Assembly (NCBI RefSeq): GCF_964340395.1
Contig: NC_135564.1
Span: 4,174,861-4,238,860, forward strand
DNA: 64,000 bases
From: Glandiceps talaboti
Taxonomy: Eukaryota; Hemichordata; Enteropneusta; Spengelidae
Direction: 5' to 3'
Shown here: in pieces, positions 12,450 through 26,089 of the stretch
How the letters are laid out: each line of letters starts with the position of its first letter
How positions within the stretch are numbered: position 1 is the first letter of the stretch
Program-made: the position numbers and the translations under genes
The notes under the pieces: generated by a model
What the model was told of the DNA's origin: nothing
What the model saw: only the letters and a program-made list of their open reading frames with translations
Database searches by the model: none

Positions 12450-12896
12450 GGTGCACGTCCAACTCGGCCCATTTCCAACTCGGCCCATTTCCAACTCGGC
12501 CCACCAACTCGGCCCACCGTCTGCCAACTCGGCCCACCAACTCGGCCCACTCTCTATAGATATTTAGTCCTTCAGTAAATTCATGTGATCTACATTGTAT
12601 ATGTACTAGTATGTCAATCCATAGTGTCTTTACAAGTAGTAGTAGTAATACCGATGTCGGTGCTTGGAGCAAAGGATTTTTTCTCTGATTATATGAATAT
12701 TACTAGTATTTGATATTATCACGTCATCGACTCAAGACCTTGGCTTTAAATGACACAAACATTTTCGTCATGACGTGCGTGGGCCGAGTTGGCATGTAAA
12801 TGGGCCGAGTTGGCATGTGAATGGGCCGAGTTGGCAATCACGTGGGCCGAGTTGGCGATGGGACGAGTTGGCAATGGGCCGAGTTGGTCCTACCCC
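12450..12896. mobile_element. 447-bp foldback element with subterminal repeats and 9-bp TSD
   Basis: ATACATAAA occurs directly on both sides (12441-12449 and 12897-12905). Inside the left end are six copies of CCAACTCGGCCCA (12459-12550). Inside the right end are six copies of the reverse complement, one with a substitution (12780-12887). About 230 bases of unrelated AT-rich DNA lie between. The outermost 8-9 bases of the two ends match less well. A 9-bp duplication with tandem subterminal inverted repeats is the layout of foldback/Mutator-like elements. There is no transposase, so it is non-autonomous. Confidence 0.85.
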
Positions 12897-12956
12897 ATAC
12901 ATAAATACAGAACATAATAATAACAACCATAATCAAACTTTGTTCCTGTCATTTGT

Positions 12957-12959
12957 TTA

Positions 12960-13046
<87 letters not shown>

Positions 13047-13326
13047 GTCTCTCTTTCTCTCTCTCGTGTATGTAATTATGTATGTATGTATGCATGCATG
13101 TATGTATGTATGTATGTATGTATGTATGTATGTATGTATGTATGTATGTATGTATGTATGTATGTGCGCGCGCACGCACACACACACACACACACATACA
13201 TACATACATACATACATACATACATACATACATACATACATACATACATACATACATACATACATACATACATACATACATACATACATACATACATACA
13301 TACATACATACATACATACATACATA
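12957..13326. repeat. Compound microsatellite (TCTG)n-(TATG)n-(CA)n-(CATA)n, self-complementary
   Basis: (TCTG)n runs 12959-13045, (TATG)n 13077-13165, a CG/CA bridge 13166-13195 and (CATA)n 13196-13326. The TATG and CATA tracts are reverse complements, so the block could extrude a hairpin with arms of about 90 bp. Long open frames here are only microsatellite translation. Confidence 0.95.
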
Positions 13327-14133
13327 CGAAAACGTACTTCTATTGTAATGCAGATTTCAGGTAGCAACTTTAGTACATCTTATATAAATATGTAATGAAT
13401 ACTGGGTTGTTTATCAATAATTAATTCGGGTCGCATTCTTATCAGTGAATTTGTAGCTATCGTCTAAAAACACTAAGAATGTCAAGGTTAAGTTTTTTTT
13501 ATAACTATATCTGGGAATACCTCAGAGAATATTTTAATTTTTTATGTCATTAAGTTTTGATATTGTTGACATTATATACTGGATGTTGACAGTACAAATT
13601 CGCTTTAGGACGATTGATAAAAAAGAGATTGAAACTGAAAATACTCTAGCAAGTATCGTATAAAGTACATGTCAAAGACTGAATACCGAATATAAGTTGA
13701 AGTACATTACAAAATTTGACAACCTGTTGTTCTGTCTAACATCTATCCTTGTAAACAAATAGCCTACCATGAATTCGAATCTTCTTGAGAAAAAAGTGAA
13801 AATTATATAGAATATGGAAATTAGTTGAAAATATGCGAACAATGCTGAGTGACTTTCAACTTATTACGACCTATTGTCGTAAAAATACACACCTCTTACG
13901 CGTATACGGCACTGTCCATTGCGTCAGCGTGTAGTAGAAAAACGCTCTGGCCTGCCAGAACTCTACGATTAGACTACATTACTGCCTGTTCAGCAGTCAA
14001 GTGGTGACAGAACTGATTTTCTATCGTAGAATGATTATTCGCTTATCTACATTATTTAAAAGTCCCACAACTGGTAAACTGTTGTCTAGATAGAAGGCAC
14101 ACAGGAATTACAATTTGCAATAATTACATAATC
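13327..14133. other. No gene seen
   Basis: AT-rich sequence without repeat arrays or supported exons. Confidence 0.45.
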
Positions 14134-14233
14134 TTACTTCATTAGTGACCACAGTCTTTTTACCAGTGCTTCATTACTCAGAAAGGATTCATCTTTCTTT
14201 GTGAATGGCGGATTGATTTCCAGCACTGCATGT
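14134..14233 (-). pseudogene. Candidate exon or remnant of a third peptide-gene paralog
   Basis: On the minus strand a good acceptor (CTTGTTAATACAG|) at 14233/14234 opens a frame of 32 codons that ends at TAA 14136-14134. It contains DESFLSNEALVKRLWSL, which aligns with AKFLALSDETVGVLIKRL in exon 3 of peptide gene A, and it starts AVLEINPP, resembling VLENIP in exon 2 of gene B. Its DNA also ends ACTAATGAA|GTAAG, like the exon 2 donor of gene B (GGTACTAATGAA|GTAAGT), but in a different frame. The acceptor phase (2) does not match either intact gene. I found no matching exon 1, so it may be a relic or an exon of another gene. Confidence 0.35.
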
Positions 14234-15339
14234 CTGTATTAACAAGCAATAAGGACACCATATTTATGCAAAACTAACAAGAGAAGACTTACAAAGACTA
14301 AATCAAGAGACTTCGAAAGACTCATTACAACATACTGGCGTTACTTGAACTATCACCATTATTTTCTTATTCTTATTGTCGCTACATCGATAATGCTAGC
14401 CTGTTTATGGCAATGTCGAGATACATTGTTAGCCCCCCGCTTGCCTGTACTACGTTTTCAAACGTTTAAATAAAGCAGAATAGTGTTAACCCGACTTGGA
14501 CTTGTCCTTTTATTCAAACTCGTATTAATGTAGCCACACACCCAAAAGTCGATATCAAAAACACATAATGTTAAATTTACATAACCATATGTAAATAACA
14601 TGTTAATTAACACATGGCCACTACATGTTGCTTTGCCTACTATTAGCAATGCATGTACATATATTTGCATAATTTGCAGTGCATAATAAAAAGTCTGACG
14701 AGTTGTCATGGATAAAGGGACTGCACACTGTCATTGACAAGGCTATAGGGCGAAACTGTTTAATCGTTATTATCAGTTTTGACAATGTAATCAAGACAAG
14801 CAGAGAATACGAGGGCTATAAGGTGTATCTCGACAGCACTGTAAGCAAGCTACGATAATGCCTACAATGTAGGTAATATCAGCTCCACTACTCAAAATAT
14901 CACAGTATACCGAGTCAATCGTTATAATGCCTCATTGATTTTGTAAATCGTTTATCTAACCTCTAACATCAACGAGTGCGTGATCATTTTCCATAATAGT
15001 TCTCGTTTAGTTCAATTATCGTACTCAATCACCCAAGATAATCACTGGGTTAGTCAATATTAACTGTACTAGCGACAGTCTGGGTCCAATTTCACCCATT
15101 TTTATAATACTATTTAGAATCTGACGTCTCATCTGTGTGTGACATACATTACATTTCAGTAACATGTAGGCGTTTTTAAAGTTTCATCATAACACTTGTG
15201 TAAAATGTAAGTATACCCTTCCGATCCGCGTGACGTCATATAGTTCATTGCCCGCTGTCATCATATAATTATAATAGAATCCAGTTAACGTGAAACAAAC
15301 TTTTATATTCATCTACTTCGACAAAAAAGTCATATTGAA
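14234..15339. other. No gene seen
   Basis: Short open frames only, without splice or domain support. Confidence 0.45.
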
Positions 15340-15770
15340 ATTGTTTATTTTTATCGTCTGGCACGACAAAAATTCAACGGGCAACCTAGCTCACCACATT
15401 GGGTAGGTAGGTCAAAATTAAAACAGTTGTTCAAGTTGACTTTCATAGTACTTATTCGGCCATTTTGATTGTATCCCTGTGCAATTTGTCTGTATGGCAA
15501 TATATAATTTATAATACACAGATATCCCTTTAATGTTTTTTTTTTGAAATTGTACATCGTAGTCCAGCAACATGTGAAGCCCACATGAGGATATATTTCC
15601 TATCACCCCCAAAACAATTTGAAATGCTAAAAATATGGGTAGGTCGGGACCCCATTGAAGAGCTTTTTTTTATTTTTTCCTGCCCTTAGTAAGATTTTCG
15701 TGACGCCAGATGATACAATTATGTATCGATGTTTGTAAGATTCTTATCAAGCCAGATGACGTTTACTTGT
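15340..15770. mobile_element. Composite repeat: GGGTAGGTNGG-type element flanked by inverted 42-bp family units
   Basis: The left flank has TTTATCGTCTGGCACGACA (15350-15368). The right flank has two units in the other orientation (TAGTAAGATTTTCGTGACGCC near 15690 and the GCCAGATGACG unit near 15750). The centre carries GGGTAGGTAGGTC and GGGTAGGTCGGGACC near its ends plus T-runs, like the elements at 3529 and 61849. It may be one repeat inserted in another. Confidence 0.5.
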
Positions 15771-16392
15771 TCTGTTGTAACTTTTACAGTCGAGAGGTAT
15801 GGTTGGTTAGAAACAGTTCTTACGTCATCATTTTCATTACAAACTGGAAGCTGTCATCACAAGTATCCATGTGCCCCCCAGCATTCGAATTGGCTTTGCT
15901 TTACATGCAATGATCTTCGTCAATATTTAAACGTTTATGGTCATTTTTATCATGTTTCATCCTGCTATTTAAAGTATACTAATAAAATACAGTAAAGTCT
16001 CATGTAACAATGAACTCATCAATTTTCATTTGACTAAAACCTAGATTCAAATCAAGCGTGAAAAAAAGTATATTTTTAAAATGAAAAATTGCGTACACAT
16101 TAGTATATTGCTGTCAGGGGTGAATGCCAGATATAAGGATCAAATTGATGCAACAAATATTGATAGTTGATATTTTGATAATTGAAAACGATGCATGATT
16201 GTATGCTTCAGTTTAACCATTAGGTAACCAGTTACCATTCTTGTCTTAAAATGACAACAAGTGTCATACTTCATAGCAGATGGATTTAACAATTGAAGCA
16301 CACAATAATACATTGCGAAAGCTACCAACAAAACATAGTCTATGTAACAGATGTCTAAGTGAAAATCATTTACCAATCGTAGAAAAGATCGA
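15771..16392. other. No gene seen
   Basis: AT-rich sequence without supported exons. Confidence 0.45.
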
Positions 16393-16537
16393 TCAACTAT
16401 CTATCCACCTATCCATCCATCCACCTAATATCCATCCATCCATCCATCTATCCATCTATCTATATCTATCTATCTATCCATCCATCCATCCATCCATCAA
16501 TCCACCTATCCATTCATCTATCCATCCATCCATCCAC

Positions 16538-16615
<78 letters not shown>

Positions 16616-16620
16616 GTCTG

Positions 16621-16681
<61 letters not shown>

Positions 16682-16683
16682 TT
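16393..16683. repeat. (ATCC)n then (TATC)n microsatellite
   Basis: ATCC/ATCT units run from 16393 to about 16535, then nearly pure (CTAT)n to 16682, with one CTGT interruption near 16615. Confidence 0.95.
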
Positions 16684-16738
16684 ATAATCGAATTGGATAA
16701 AGTAAGACATATAGACATATATATTCATATATATTGGG

Positions 16739-16753
16739 ATTATATATATGATA

Positions 16754-16829
<76 letters not shown>
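16739..16829. repeat. (AT)n tract 1
   Basis: Almost uninterrupted alternating AT from about 16759 to 16829, with degenerate ATATG units before it. Confidence 0.95.
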
Positions 16830-16830
<1 letters not shown>

Positions 16831-16889
16831 CTATTACGCTCTGCCACTGCGGTATAGAGCACTGTCTTAGCAGATTGATACTCACCGAG

Positions 16890-16890
<1 letters not shown>
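16830..16890. other. 61-bp complex-sequence island between two (AT)n tracts
   Basis: The island contains GCTCTGCCACTGCGG and TATAGAGC, whose GCTCT/AGAGC ends can pair. It is much more GC-rich than its surroundings and sits exactly between two alternating AT arrays. It might be an inserted small element, or the ancestral unique sequence from which the arrays grew outwards. Confidence 0.5.

Positions 16891-16970
<80 letters not shown>
16891..16970. repeat. (TA)n tract 2
   Basis: Pure alternating TA for about 78 bases. Confidence 0.95.
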
Positions 16971-16971
<1 letters not shown>

Positions 16972-17757
16972 GTTGAACGAAACATATCAGGATTTATTAG
17001 TACGAGTCGCTAGGTGGCGTAAACACAGATGTAGTCAAATTCACAGAGCATGATGACGTATCACACAGTCAGTCGGGGCCGCAAGGAAGTGTGGGTATCG
17101 TAGTGAGACTGTAAATCATAAACGTCTGACGTAACCCAAGTTTACAGCTTAATTAAACTTTCATGCAGTCTAGTAGTAAACTATAAAGACTGCGTATAGC
17201 ATGCATATTGTGACGTCTTCACGCCTTCTTATACTTGTCTAGTACATCACAGGTAAACACCACGCCATCCCTCATTAAATTGAAAATGTGTCAACTACAT
17301 TTCCTTTGTAATTAAAACACTAATACGTATCGACACACTCTTATCACCAGACGTGACGTCTTTGGTTTAGGTCCGTCAAATCTCATTAAAAAGGGGAAGT
17401 TTGAAAGGCAATACCCCTTTCCCGCAGTTGACGATCATTTCAACTATTGTAATCGTCTACGCTGCATATATATAACAATATTAAAACCCACACAGAAATA
17501 CCGTGTCTATAGGTGTAGCTGTGTATAAGCTATATGTGGTGAACTACACGCACCAGGCAAACGATTGCAGATAGTTAGTGTTACCATGGTGTTACACAAT
17601 ATGAATCAAGCATTTGATAGGGAGTGACGAAAATGTACCTTCAATCATATATTCAAAGTGATAGATTTTACTTCAGGCTATCTGTACAACATACTTAACT
17701 TAACAAATTTGTCGAAGCAATTTTACGTGCGCTGGTTTAGCATCAATGTATTGGCAT
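16971..17757. other. No gene seen
   Basis: No supported exon, repeat array or RNA gene. Confidence 0.45.
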
Positions 17758-17815
17758 GGAAGTATAATCCACACTGACACTGTGGGTTATACTTCCGAGG
17801 GTTATAATTCCATGG
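17758..17815. other. Near-perfect 16-bp hairpin with a third complementary arm
   Basis: GGAAGTATAATCCACA (17758-17773) pairs with TGTGGGTTATACTTCC (17781-17796) across a 7-base loop, with one mismatch. A third arm, GGGTTATAATTCCATGG (about 17799-17815), can also pair with the first, so two alternative stems compete. Confidence 0.7.
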
Positions 17816-17879
17816 TATTGGTAACGTACTCACAAAAAGGTGGATCAAAAGGTCAAACAGAGCAATCCATTTGTAGTGT

Positions 17880-17946
17880 ATAAGTATACAATAGACACCG
17901 CCGGAGCCGCCTTGTTTATCTTTCCACCGGTGTCTATTGTACTTAT
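17880..17946. mobile_element. 67-bp hairpin element, possible mini-MITE
   Basis: ATAAGTA-TA-CAATAGACACCG (17880-17900) is the inverse of CGGTGTCTATTGTACTTAT (17928-17946), apart from a 2-base insertion. The 27-base loop is GC-rich (CCGGAGCCGCC). No transposon family was recognised. Confidence 0.55.
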
Positions 17947-19636
17947 GCCCGACAAGTTCACAGGATGGCAGGATTAGCTCATCTCACCCTTGCTAGACTA
18001 GATTAGGATAAAGTACACACTGTCCCACCACTTGCCAGGCTAGGTGATGATAATACTGAGATTAAAGTGTACACATTCGGATGGGGACACACATAGCATG
18101 CAGTGTTCACGGCGAAACAAATAAGCCATACAACATTCTCCCCATATACCTCCATGCTCATATGAAGACCTGTGTAAAATTCTTTTTCAAATGTTTACCG
18201 TTTCTTTTGAATGGTAATAGTTGTGCCCTCCTTACTGTGTAGTCACTACTCCATTCATGGTGCAGTAGTATGACTTATTTTTATTATCACTTTCCACAAA
18301 TATTTTTCTCCGTAATTAAGTTCTCCTCGTAATTTTGGCAAACTATTTTGGTCCGGGCCGTACTCTTGCATTTCATATTCCAGACCATGGAGGCTCCCCT
18401 TCTATACTACCATGTTATAAATATGGTTTCTGACTTTGCTGGACTGGTCTTACTTGAACTACAAAGGTCAACCCAATTCACACCTTCTAAATCCCCCTTT
18501 GTCTTACACTATCCATTATACTGATTCGACTTCAGCAGCAACTCAGACAAGGAGTTGGTTATATCCCGCTACACAAACATTTAATATTAGCTCCGGAAGA
18601 GGATTGCTAATCCTGTACATGTCAAACACTGAGTCAACATTTTGACAGCTAAAGGGTATAGTAGAGAAACTAACTATTCTATTTACACACCGACAACGAT
18701 AAGCATATCATATCAACAACCTCGTGGGGTAAAGTCATTTGTCACTTGCGGGTTTCACAAATTATTGAAAACAAGCTTTCAGAAACACACTGTGTGTTAA
18801 TTATTGAAATCGCAAACAAGACAGCTATAATAGAATCAAAGATGACAAATGTAAAATAATGAATAATTTCACTGGCTACTAAATATTGATAACCTGTCAG
18901 CCTTTTTTATGAATTGAGCAATAATCTGAAATTCACAATAACAAAGTACCATTTCATTTCTATACTGTAGGTTTCTACATGACCCCAACACCCCCTCCCC
19001 CTTAATTTCTTCCCTACACGTCTTTCATCCTGTCAATAATCCACTAATCCACAAATTCTTTCCGTTCTGTATGACCACGAGGTTAGCTGATGAAAATCAA
19101 CCAGTGACGAGGGCGGGAAGGGGAGGGGGCTTGCCTCGTGAAGGACTATAGATTGGCATGCCATGATGGCTGATGGTAACCGTATTGGTTTCAAAATGTC
19201 ACTTACAACATTTCTAAGGTAACCGTGGCAATTGTTCATGAAATGAACTAGTCATTTTTTTTCCACAAAATTAAGCCATTATTGAATGGAATTAATGAGG
19301 CGTCTCTGATAGCGAATTATATGTGTCTATGATCTCTAAGTGACAGTATATTTGCAAGGACTTCACTCACAGAATGATGATATTGACCAAGACACTGCTA
19401 TCACCCACTGGTGTAACCTACTGTACCACATTCCACAACAAGAGTTTACGCGTGTATATCTTAGTTTGCCGATAGTACATTTTTCCTAGTGGTAAGATGT
19501 GTAAGAACAGTGGCTGTCGGGTAATATGGAATACGTATTTGATTATAGCAATCAGGCTATAAATTACTTATATCATTATTGTTTTAAAATATATAATAAT
19601 CACCTTTACCGTCTATCAGCGAAGTAAAAGGAGCTA
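17947..19636. other. No gene seen
   Basis: The longest plus-strand frame (18436-18645) has no splice, signal or domain support. Confidence 0.45.
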
Positions 19637-19638
19637 TA

Positions 19639-19672
19639 ACATACATACATACATACATACATACATACATAC

Positions 19673-19703
<31 letters not shown>

Positions 19704-19812
19704 CATACATACATACATACATACATACATACATACATACATACAGCCAGACAGACAGACAGACATACACACACACAAACGAACAAATAAACAAACAAAC
19801 AAACAAACAAAC
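19639..19812. repeat. (CATA)n-(CAGA)n-(AAAC)n microsatellite
   Basis: (CATA)n 19639-19744 with one CTTA interruption, (CAGA)n 19748-19765, then (AAAC)n to 19812. Confidence 0.95.
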
Positions 19813-21949
19813 GCGAACGTCTTAACGTCATAGATTCGAATTCAATCTTGTGATGGTCGATGGTAAAACGCTCTTGATGTGTAAAAAATTATCAATATTT
19901 GAGGCAGCAATATCTGCAACTATAGGTGGCAGCACTTCAAAGTAGGTGTGCAATGTTCCCATGTGCCGTACATAATACATTGCCTCTTATCTAACAGTTG
20001 GGTCGGCTTTGCATCCGTCTTTGCAATGCAATCGATCATAACTTCGTAATAGTAGGTGAAATGTTAAAATAATTCAATGTCATCGATGGTTATTGTGTGC
20101 GTGGATTTTGTCTTGCATACGCCGGGCTATACCTTTAGAGTAGGGCTATATGAAATGGAGTATGGAGCCCGCTAATGTATAAATTGTGTTTGTGAAAGGT
20201 ATTTTAATATTCATATATTCATAGGACTTACATGACTGACGGGAGCAATCCGAGGCGCGAATGCAAATCAATAAGCAGTCAATAGATTTGCAATTAGTCA
20301 GATCTCAAACATTATTACTGAGTATAACCAGTCATATATAGAACTAGAAAGTAAAATCTAATTCAGGCATGCTTTAATTACCCACCTGCACTTCATATAC
20401 ATTCACATATGTCTTGGCTGAATTACAATAAATTCTTTCAACGCAATCGCATTACCTGCCCTACAAATCGCGCCAAACTGGAAAGTCGATTCTTTGTTCT
20501 CATTTTAAGCGCATTGAGGTGGATGGTCTTACAAAAATAAAATAAACAACACTGTGATGATAACATTTGATTGGGGAATAGAACTGTTTAATGTGTTAAA
20601 CCGTAATAATGGAATACAATAACGCACTTAAAGTCCATCTAGATCAACCTGTAAATATATAGACCTTCGGTGACCTATGTTTGATTTCATGCAAATGACC
20701 CTAATGTGCATATCACTACACGTTATTCCGTAGTTTCATGTATAAGATACAATTTTACTGAGAAACTTTACCAAAATAATTTTTTTTCAGAATACGTCTC
20801 GGTGAAATTACAGACCTAGATAATACTACAACGTAACACAATACAATAAAAACAACTACATGCAGTTACTGGACTCAAAGTCGACAGCAGAATTACTTCT
20901 GTCGCAAAGAAATAAAATCAAATTAATCAAATGCAGGATTGCAAAATTGGAAAATGTATTTAGATCAGGGGAATAGTTAATCTCCTGAATTATCTAATTC
21001 TATGACCATCAGTACAATAATCTGAAATTGTAGTTGTCTAGATAATTCTGATTAGAATATTGCAATGTAAATTTGAATCAGGAAAATAACAACAACCCCC
21101 TACCTTATACAAATATCCGTCACAACACAATGACACTTGAATAAACATAAATGTTACAGGTTCGTTCATGCGGTAAGGAATTTCGATGGCTTCTCTAGAT
21201 TGCTATACTATTGAATTTCAAATTTAGTAAGCTTGTCTATAGATTGAAGATTGTAAATATTGATGATTTATAATCGATGGCAATTCTGTTTTATTAACTA
21301 ACAAATGACAAAATAGTTAGTTTCCGAGGCTACATTTTAATCAAAAAGTGCACAATAGGGTAATACTTTACATAGTCATGTTAAAGTAGACGGAATGGTA
21401 GGATGTAGTGTAATTTTTCATTTGCCGTCTTCTGGCTTGTGTGCTTGAATTTACACCTGGTCAATTCGCATTGAAGCAAGAATAAGCACTTCAGCTGCAA
21501 AAAAAATGAATTGAGATTTTTTCAACTAATTACATAGGGTTTTCTGGAGTTAAACGTAATTAGTCACGTCTCCACATAGTATGTGGCGTTCAATGCATTA
21601 TAACGACTTTGTTTATTTTTTTAAAAGTATGATAGAAATGAACGAATGTTTCTACTTATATTGGCATTATCCGCTCACCGAGATTCCTCTACTACACCGC
21701 CTATATCGTACGTATCGATAAAGCAATCAACTGACTGATACAGCCATTTCTAGTTTCATCACTGAATTTATCGATTCACAAAACGTTAATATCACTCGTT
21801 CACTGTATATATTATGTAAACTGACGTTCTCCCATCAATCAATGTCTTTTTATTGACTTTCCCATCTCCACCTCGTTTCACCTTTTATTGTTTAAGTACC
21901 ACATTCATTCGTTTATCTTTTTCTTTCCTCAACATGTTCAACGATCATA
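19813..21949. other. No gene seen
   Basis: Over 2 kb of AT-rich sequence without long frames, arrays or recognisable RNA genes. Confidence 0.45.
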
Positions 21950-22105
21950 CATCTATCCACTCATCCATCCATCCATCTATCCATCCATCCACCCACCCAC
22001 CCACCCACCCACCCACCCACCTATCTAATCATCCACCCATCTATTCATGGCCATCCGTCCGTTCATTCATTCAGTCAGTCAGTCAGCCAGTCAGTCAGTC
22101 AGTCA
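21950..22105. repeat. (ATCC)n-(ACCC)n-(CAGT)n compound microsatellite
   Basis: ATCC units from 21950, ACCC units 21990-22020, degenerate ATCC/ATTC, then CAGT units 22069-22105 and again near 22175-22195. Confidence 0.9.
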
Positions 22106-22199
22106 GTTGTTAGTTTGTTAAACATTTCGTCTGTCTGATATTCATTTCCAAACTCACTCCTCCATTTAGTTAGTCAGACAGTCAGTCAGTCAGTTATCC

Positions 22200-23589
22200 A
22201 TTCATGCATTGATACATAGATTAGTTTAGTTATGTTAATATGCCAGTCGGCCACCTTGGAGCATTCTATCCACCCTACCTTCCAGCTCAGTCTGATATTG
22301 CATCAATTCAACAACAGATAGTCGAAATATAACGTCAGACTGGTTCAAAGTAACATAATATATACTTTAGGTATACTGCCGAGCTGATGAATTTGTACAT
22401 ACTCGTAATAATAATTTACGACACCAATGTAAGGTTAAAGTTAATAAATAAAGGACTTCGACATGAATATGCAAATGATACCTAATGACTAGAGCAAGAA
22501 TAGATATCTCCCCTGGCACATTAAAAAGCTTACAAGTACGTGTGATAACACCGTGAGCTCAAGACGCCTTATTTGATTCATTTGTGTAGATGCTGTGAAT
22601 ACCGAGTAACAATGAATATGTAGTTATAGACACAACATAATGATTAGATATGATGACTTCAACTATGATTGTACAGTAATATAATGTAAGTATTCCACAT
22701 GATGTGACTTTAGCAGGAAGAAAATATATGTGCATCAAGCAGTCAAATTATAAACACAAACGCGAAACTCTACCTTCATTACTTTTTCTCCTTTCAGGCG
22801 GTTTCCGACACAGATCAAGCTCGAGATCGCTTCTTAAAGGCTTATAATAATATATTAAAGAAACCGATTTCTGAATTTTGGTCTATGATGATATTTCACT
22901 GTTAGATTGGATCATTGTCTGTCACGTTAAGGTCAATGAAGCATTGCAAAGATTCAAAATGTGGCTCCAATAAACCACTGTAATGTATGTACTAGTAGAA
23001 TAGGTTAACTACAATCCACGAAAAAACACCGGTGCGTTTGCGTGAATGACGTGAACCAAGCAAAGATCAGCAAAGACAGAATTAGGTAAATACAACAATA
23101 CAACTGAATCAGATACAAAAACAACAATGGGTGCCTCTGATGTAGGTTCTCGCAATGCTTATAACAATATGTGTATATCTATATTAGTTATAATGTAACA
23201 GTTAAACATTCCTACCCAATGGTATACAGTGTAGTATTCTATCATGATTTAACAGTGTCATAGGATTCGGGCTCCTGTGGTGTTTATGCTTTGATAAGTT
23301 ATCAGCACTGATCACACTGTATGTCGTCGCATGAACATTGTCTCATTCCTACCTACAACAAGCAAACAAACTAACTAGTGTTGTTACACAGGTTGCATTA
23401 GATTACATTAGAGTACATACATAATTATAAGAATAGTGGAACTCAATGTACATTATTTATATCCTTGATACACAGAACATGACAAATGAATTATGATTAA
23501 AAAATATTTAATGACAAGGTTTTCCAATCAACAAAGAATAGTTCGCGTGATTCTAAACTAACGCTTTCACAATGTAAATCATCTGAGTA
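22200..23589. other. No gene seen
   Basis: No supported exon or array. Confidence 0.45.
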
Positions 23590-23745
23590 GAAGCAAATCA
23601 TTGTCTGACTCAACAAGTCTCACCAACATTTGCTATATCGTATTGTCTGGCTTTACAAATACCTTTTAAATTGCTACATTCTATTGTCTGACTGGACACA
23701 ACTCTTACTAATATTGTTACATTTTATCATCTGGTACGACAAAAA
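23590..23745. repeat. 42-bp family repeat, inverted relative to 2248-2385
   Basis: Units CATTGTCTGACTCAACAAG, TATTGTCTGGCTTTACAAA, TATTGTCTGACTGGACACA and TATCATCTGGTACGACAAA recur at spacings of about 42-45 bases. They are the complement of the GAGCCAGACNATAAAATG unit. Confidence 0.7.
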
Positions 23746-24090
23746 AATTGAATTAAAATTAATATTGTGACGTGCTGAACGTTGTTACAATGTACATGAT
23801 TACGATAACAGCTGCTAAAATAATCATAATTCACGAAAAGAAACTGTAGCAATATTGAGAAGATTTTTTGTTATGCTAAACTATGAAAAAAGACAGTGCT
23901 ATTAATGCTTATCGAACCAGACGGCGGTTTGTTTATACTCAACTGATTTTCACTGTAGATCGGAAAGTGTGACAGATTCAGAAAAATTTTCTAACATTTG
24001 CATCAGTTTCAGTGTAAAAGAAAAGTGATTGTCGTCATTAAAATTGTATAATATGTATACATCATACAAACTTAGTACAATTATATCTAT

Positions 24091-24240
24091 ATGTGTCGTG
24101 ATCACGTGCTCTCTACGGAATGTTTGTACCATCCTATAGATGTGTCGTGATCACGTGCTCTCTACGGAATGTTTGTACTATCCTATAGATGTGTCGTGAT
24201 CACTTGCTCTCTACGGAATGTTTGCACTATTCATTTTGAT
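24091..24240. repeat. 49-bp minisatellite, 3 copies, each with a TGATCACGTG core
   Basis: ATGTGTCGTGATCACGTGC begins at 24091 and 24140; the third copy at 24189 reads CACTTG. The rest (CTCTCTACGGAATGTTTG) is almost invariant. The first two copies contain an E-box CACGTG overlapping the palindrome TGATCA. Confidence 0.92.
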
Positions 24241-24700
24241 ACAACCAACAGGTAATCAACCCTGTAATGGGTTAAACATTACAGTCTCTTGAAAAATTTA
24301 AACATGCACGCTCGTGAGTGTGCGATACATGGCCATTTAGATTATGTGGGTAACATAAGAAAGTATGCGAAGAAGTGTCTGTTCTGACAGTAATGATACC
24401 CAAACAAATTCAAACTGACTTTAAAGAGTCATTGATAAATAATCACATCCAAAGGTTGATAACAGAAGTGTATAATGCTCGTGTATAGAAGAGGAAATAG
24501 CAGCTATTATTCTTATAATTCTACTTTTAACTGAATTTAATTCGTATTAAGGAAAATGCTCAATACTTTGGCACTGTCTGAGTAAGTATCGAAACCATTG
24601 AAACGTTCAAACTTCAAGAACACACATTGTCAGTTTTTCTATTCTAACAAGAATACAAACTAAATAGGTCCTATTCCATTAAAAGGAGATGGGGTGAGGA
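24241..24700. other. No gene seen
   Basis: No supported exon. Confidence 0.45.
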
Positions 24701-24740
24701 GTGGAGGAAGAGAAAAAGACAGACAGCCAGTCGGTAAGAG

Positions 24741-26089
<1,349 letters not shown>

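Noticed and set aside
12775-13395. Open frame of 206 codons on the plus strand and similar frames on the minus strand
   Set aside because: It is the translation of TCTG/TATG/CATA microsatellites, giving YV-C-M or HTYI repeats; no start context or domain.
16830-16890. tRNA-like look of the GCTCTGCCACTGCGG segment
   Set aside because: It has no B box, acceptor stem or cloverleaf, and is too short for a tRNA.
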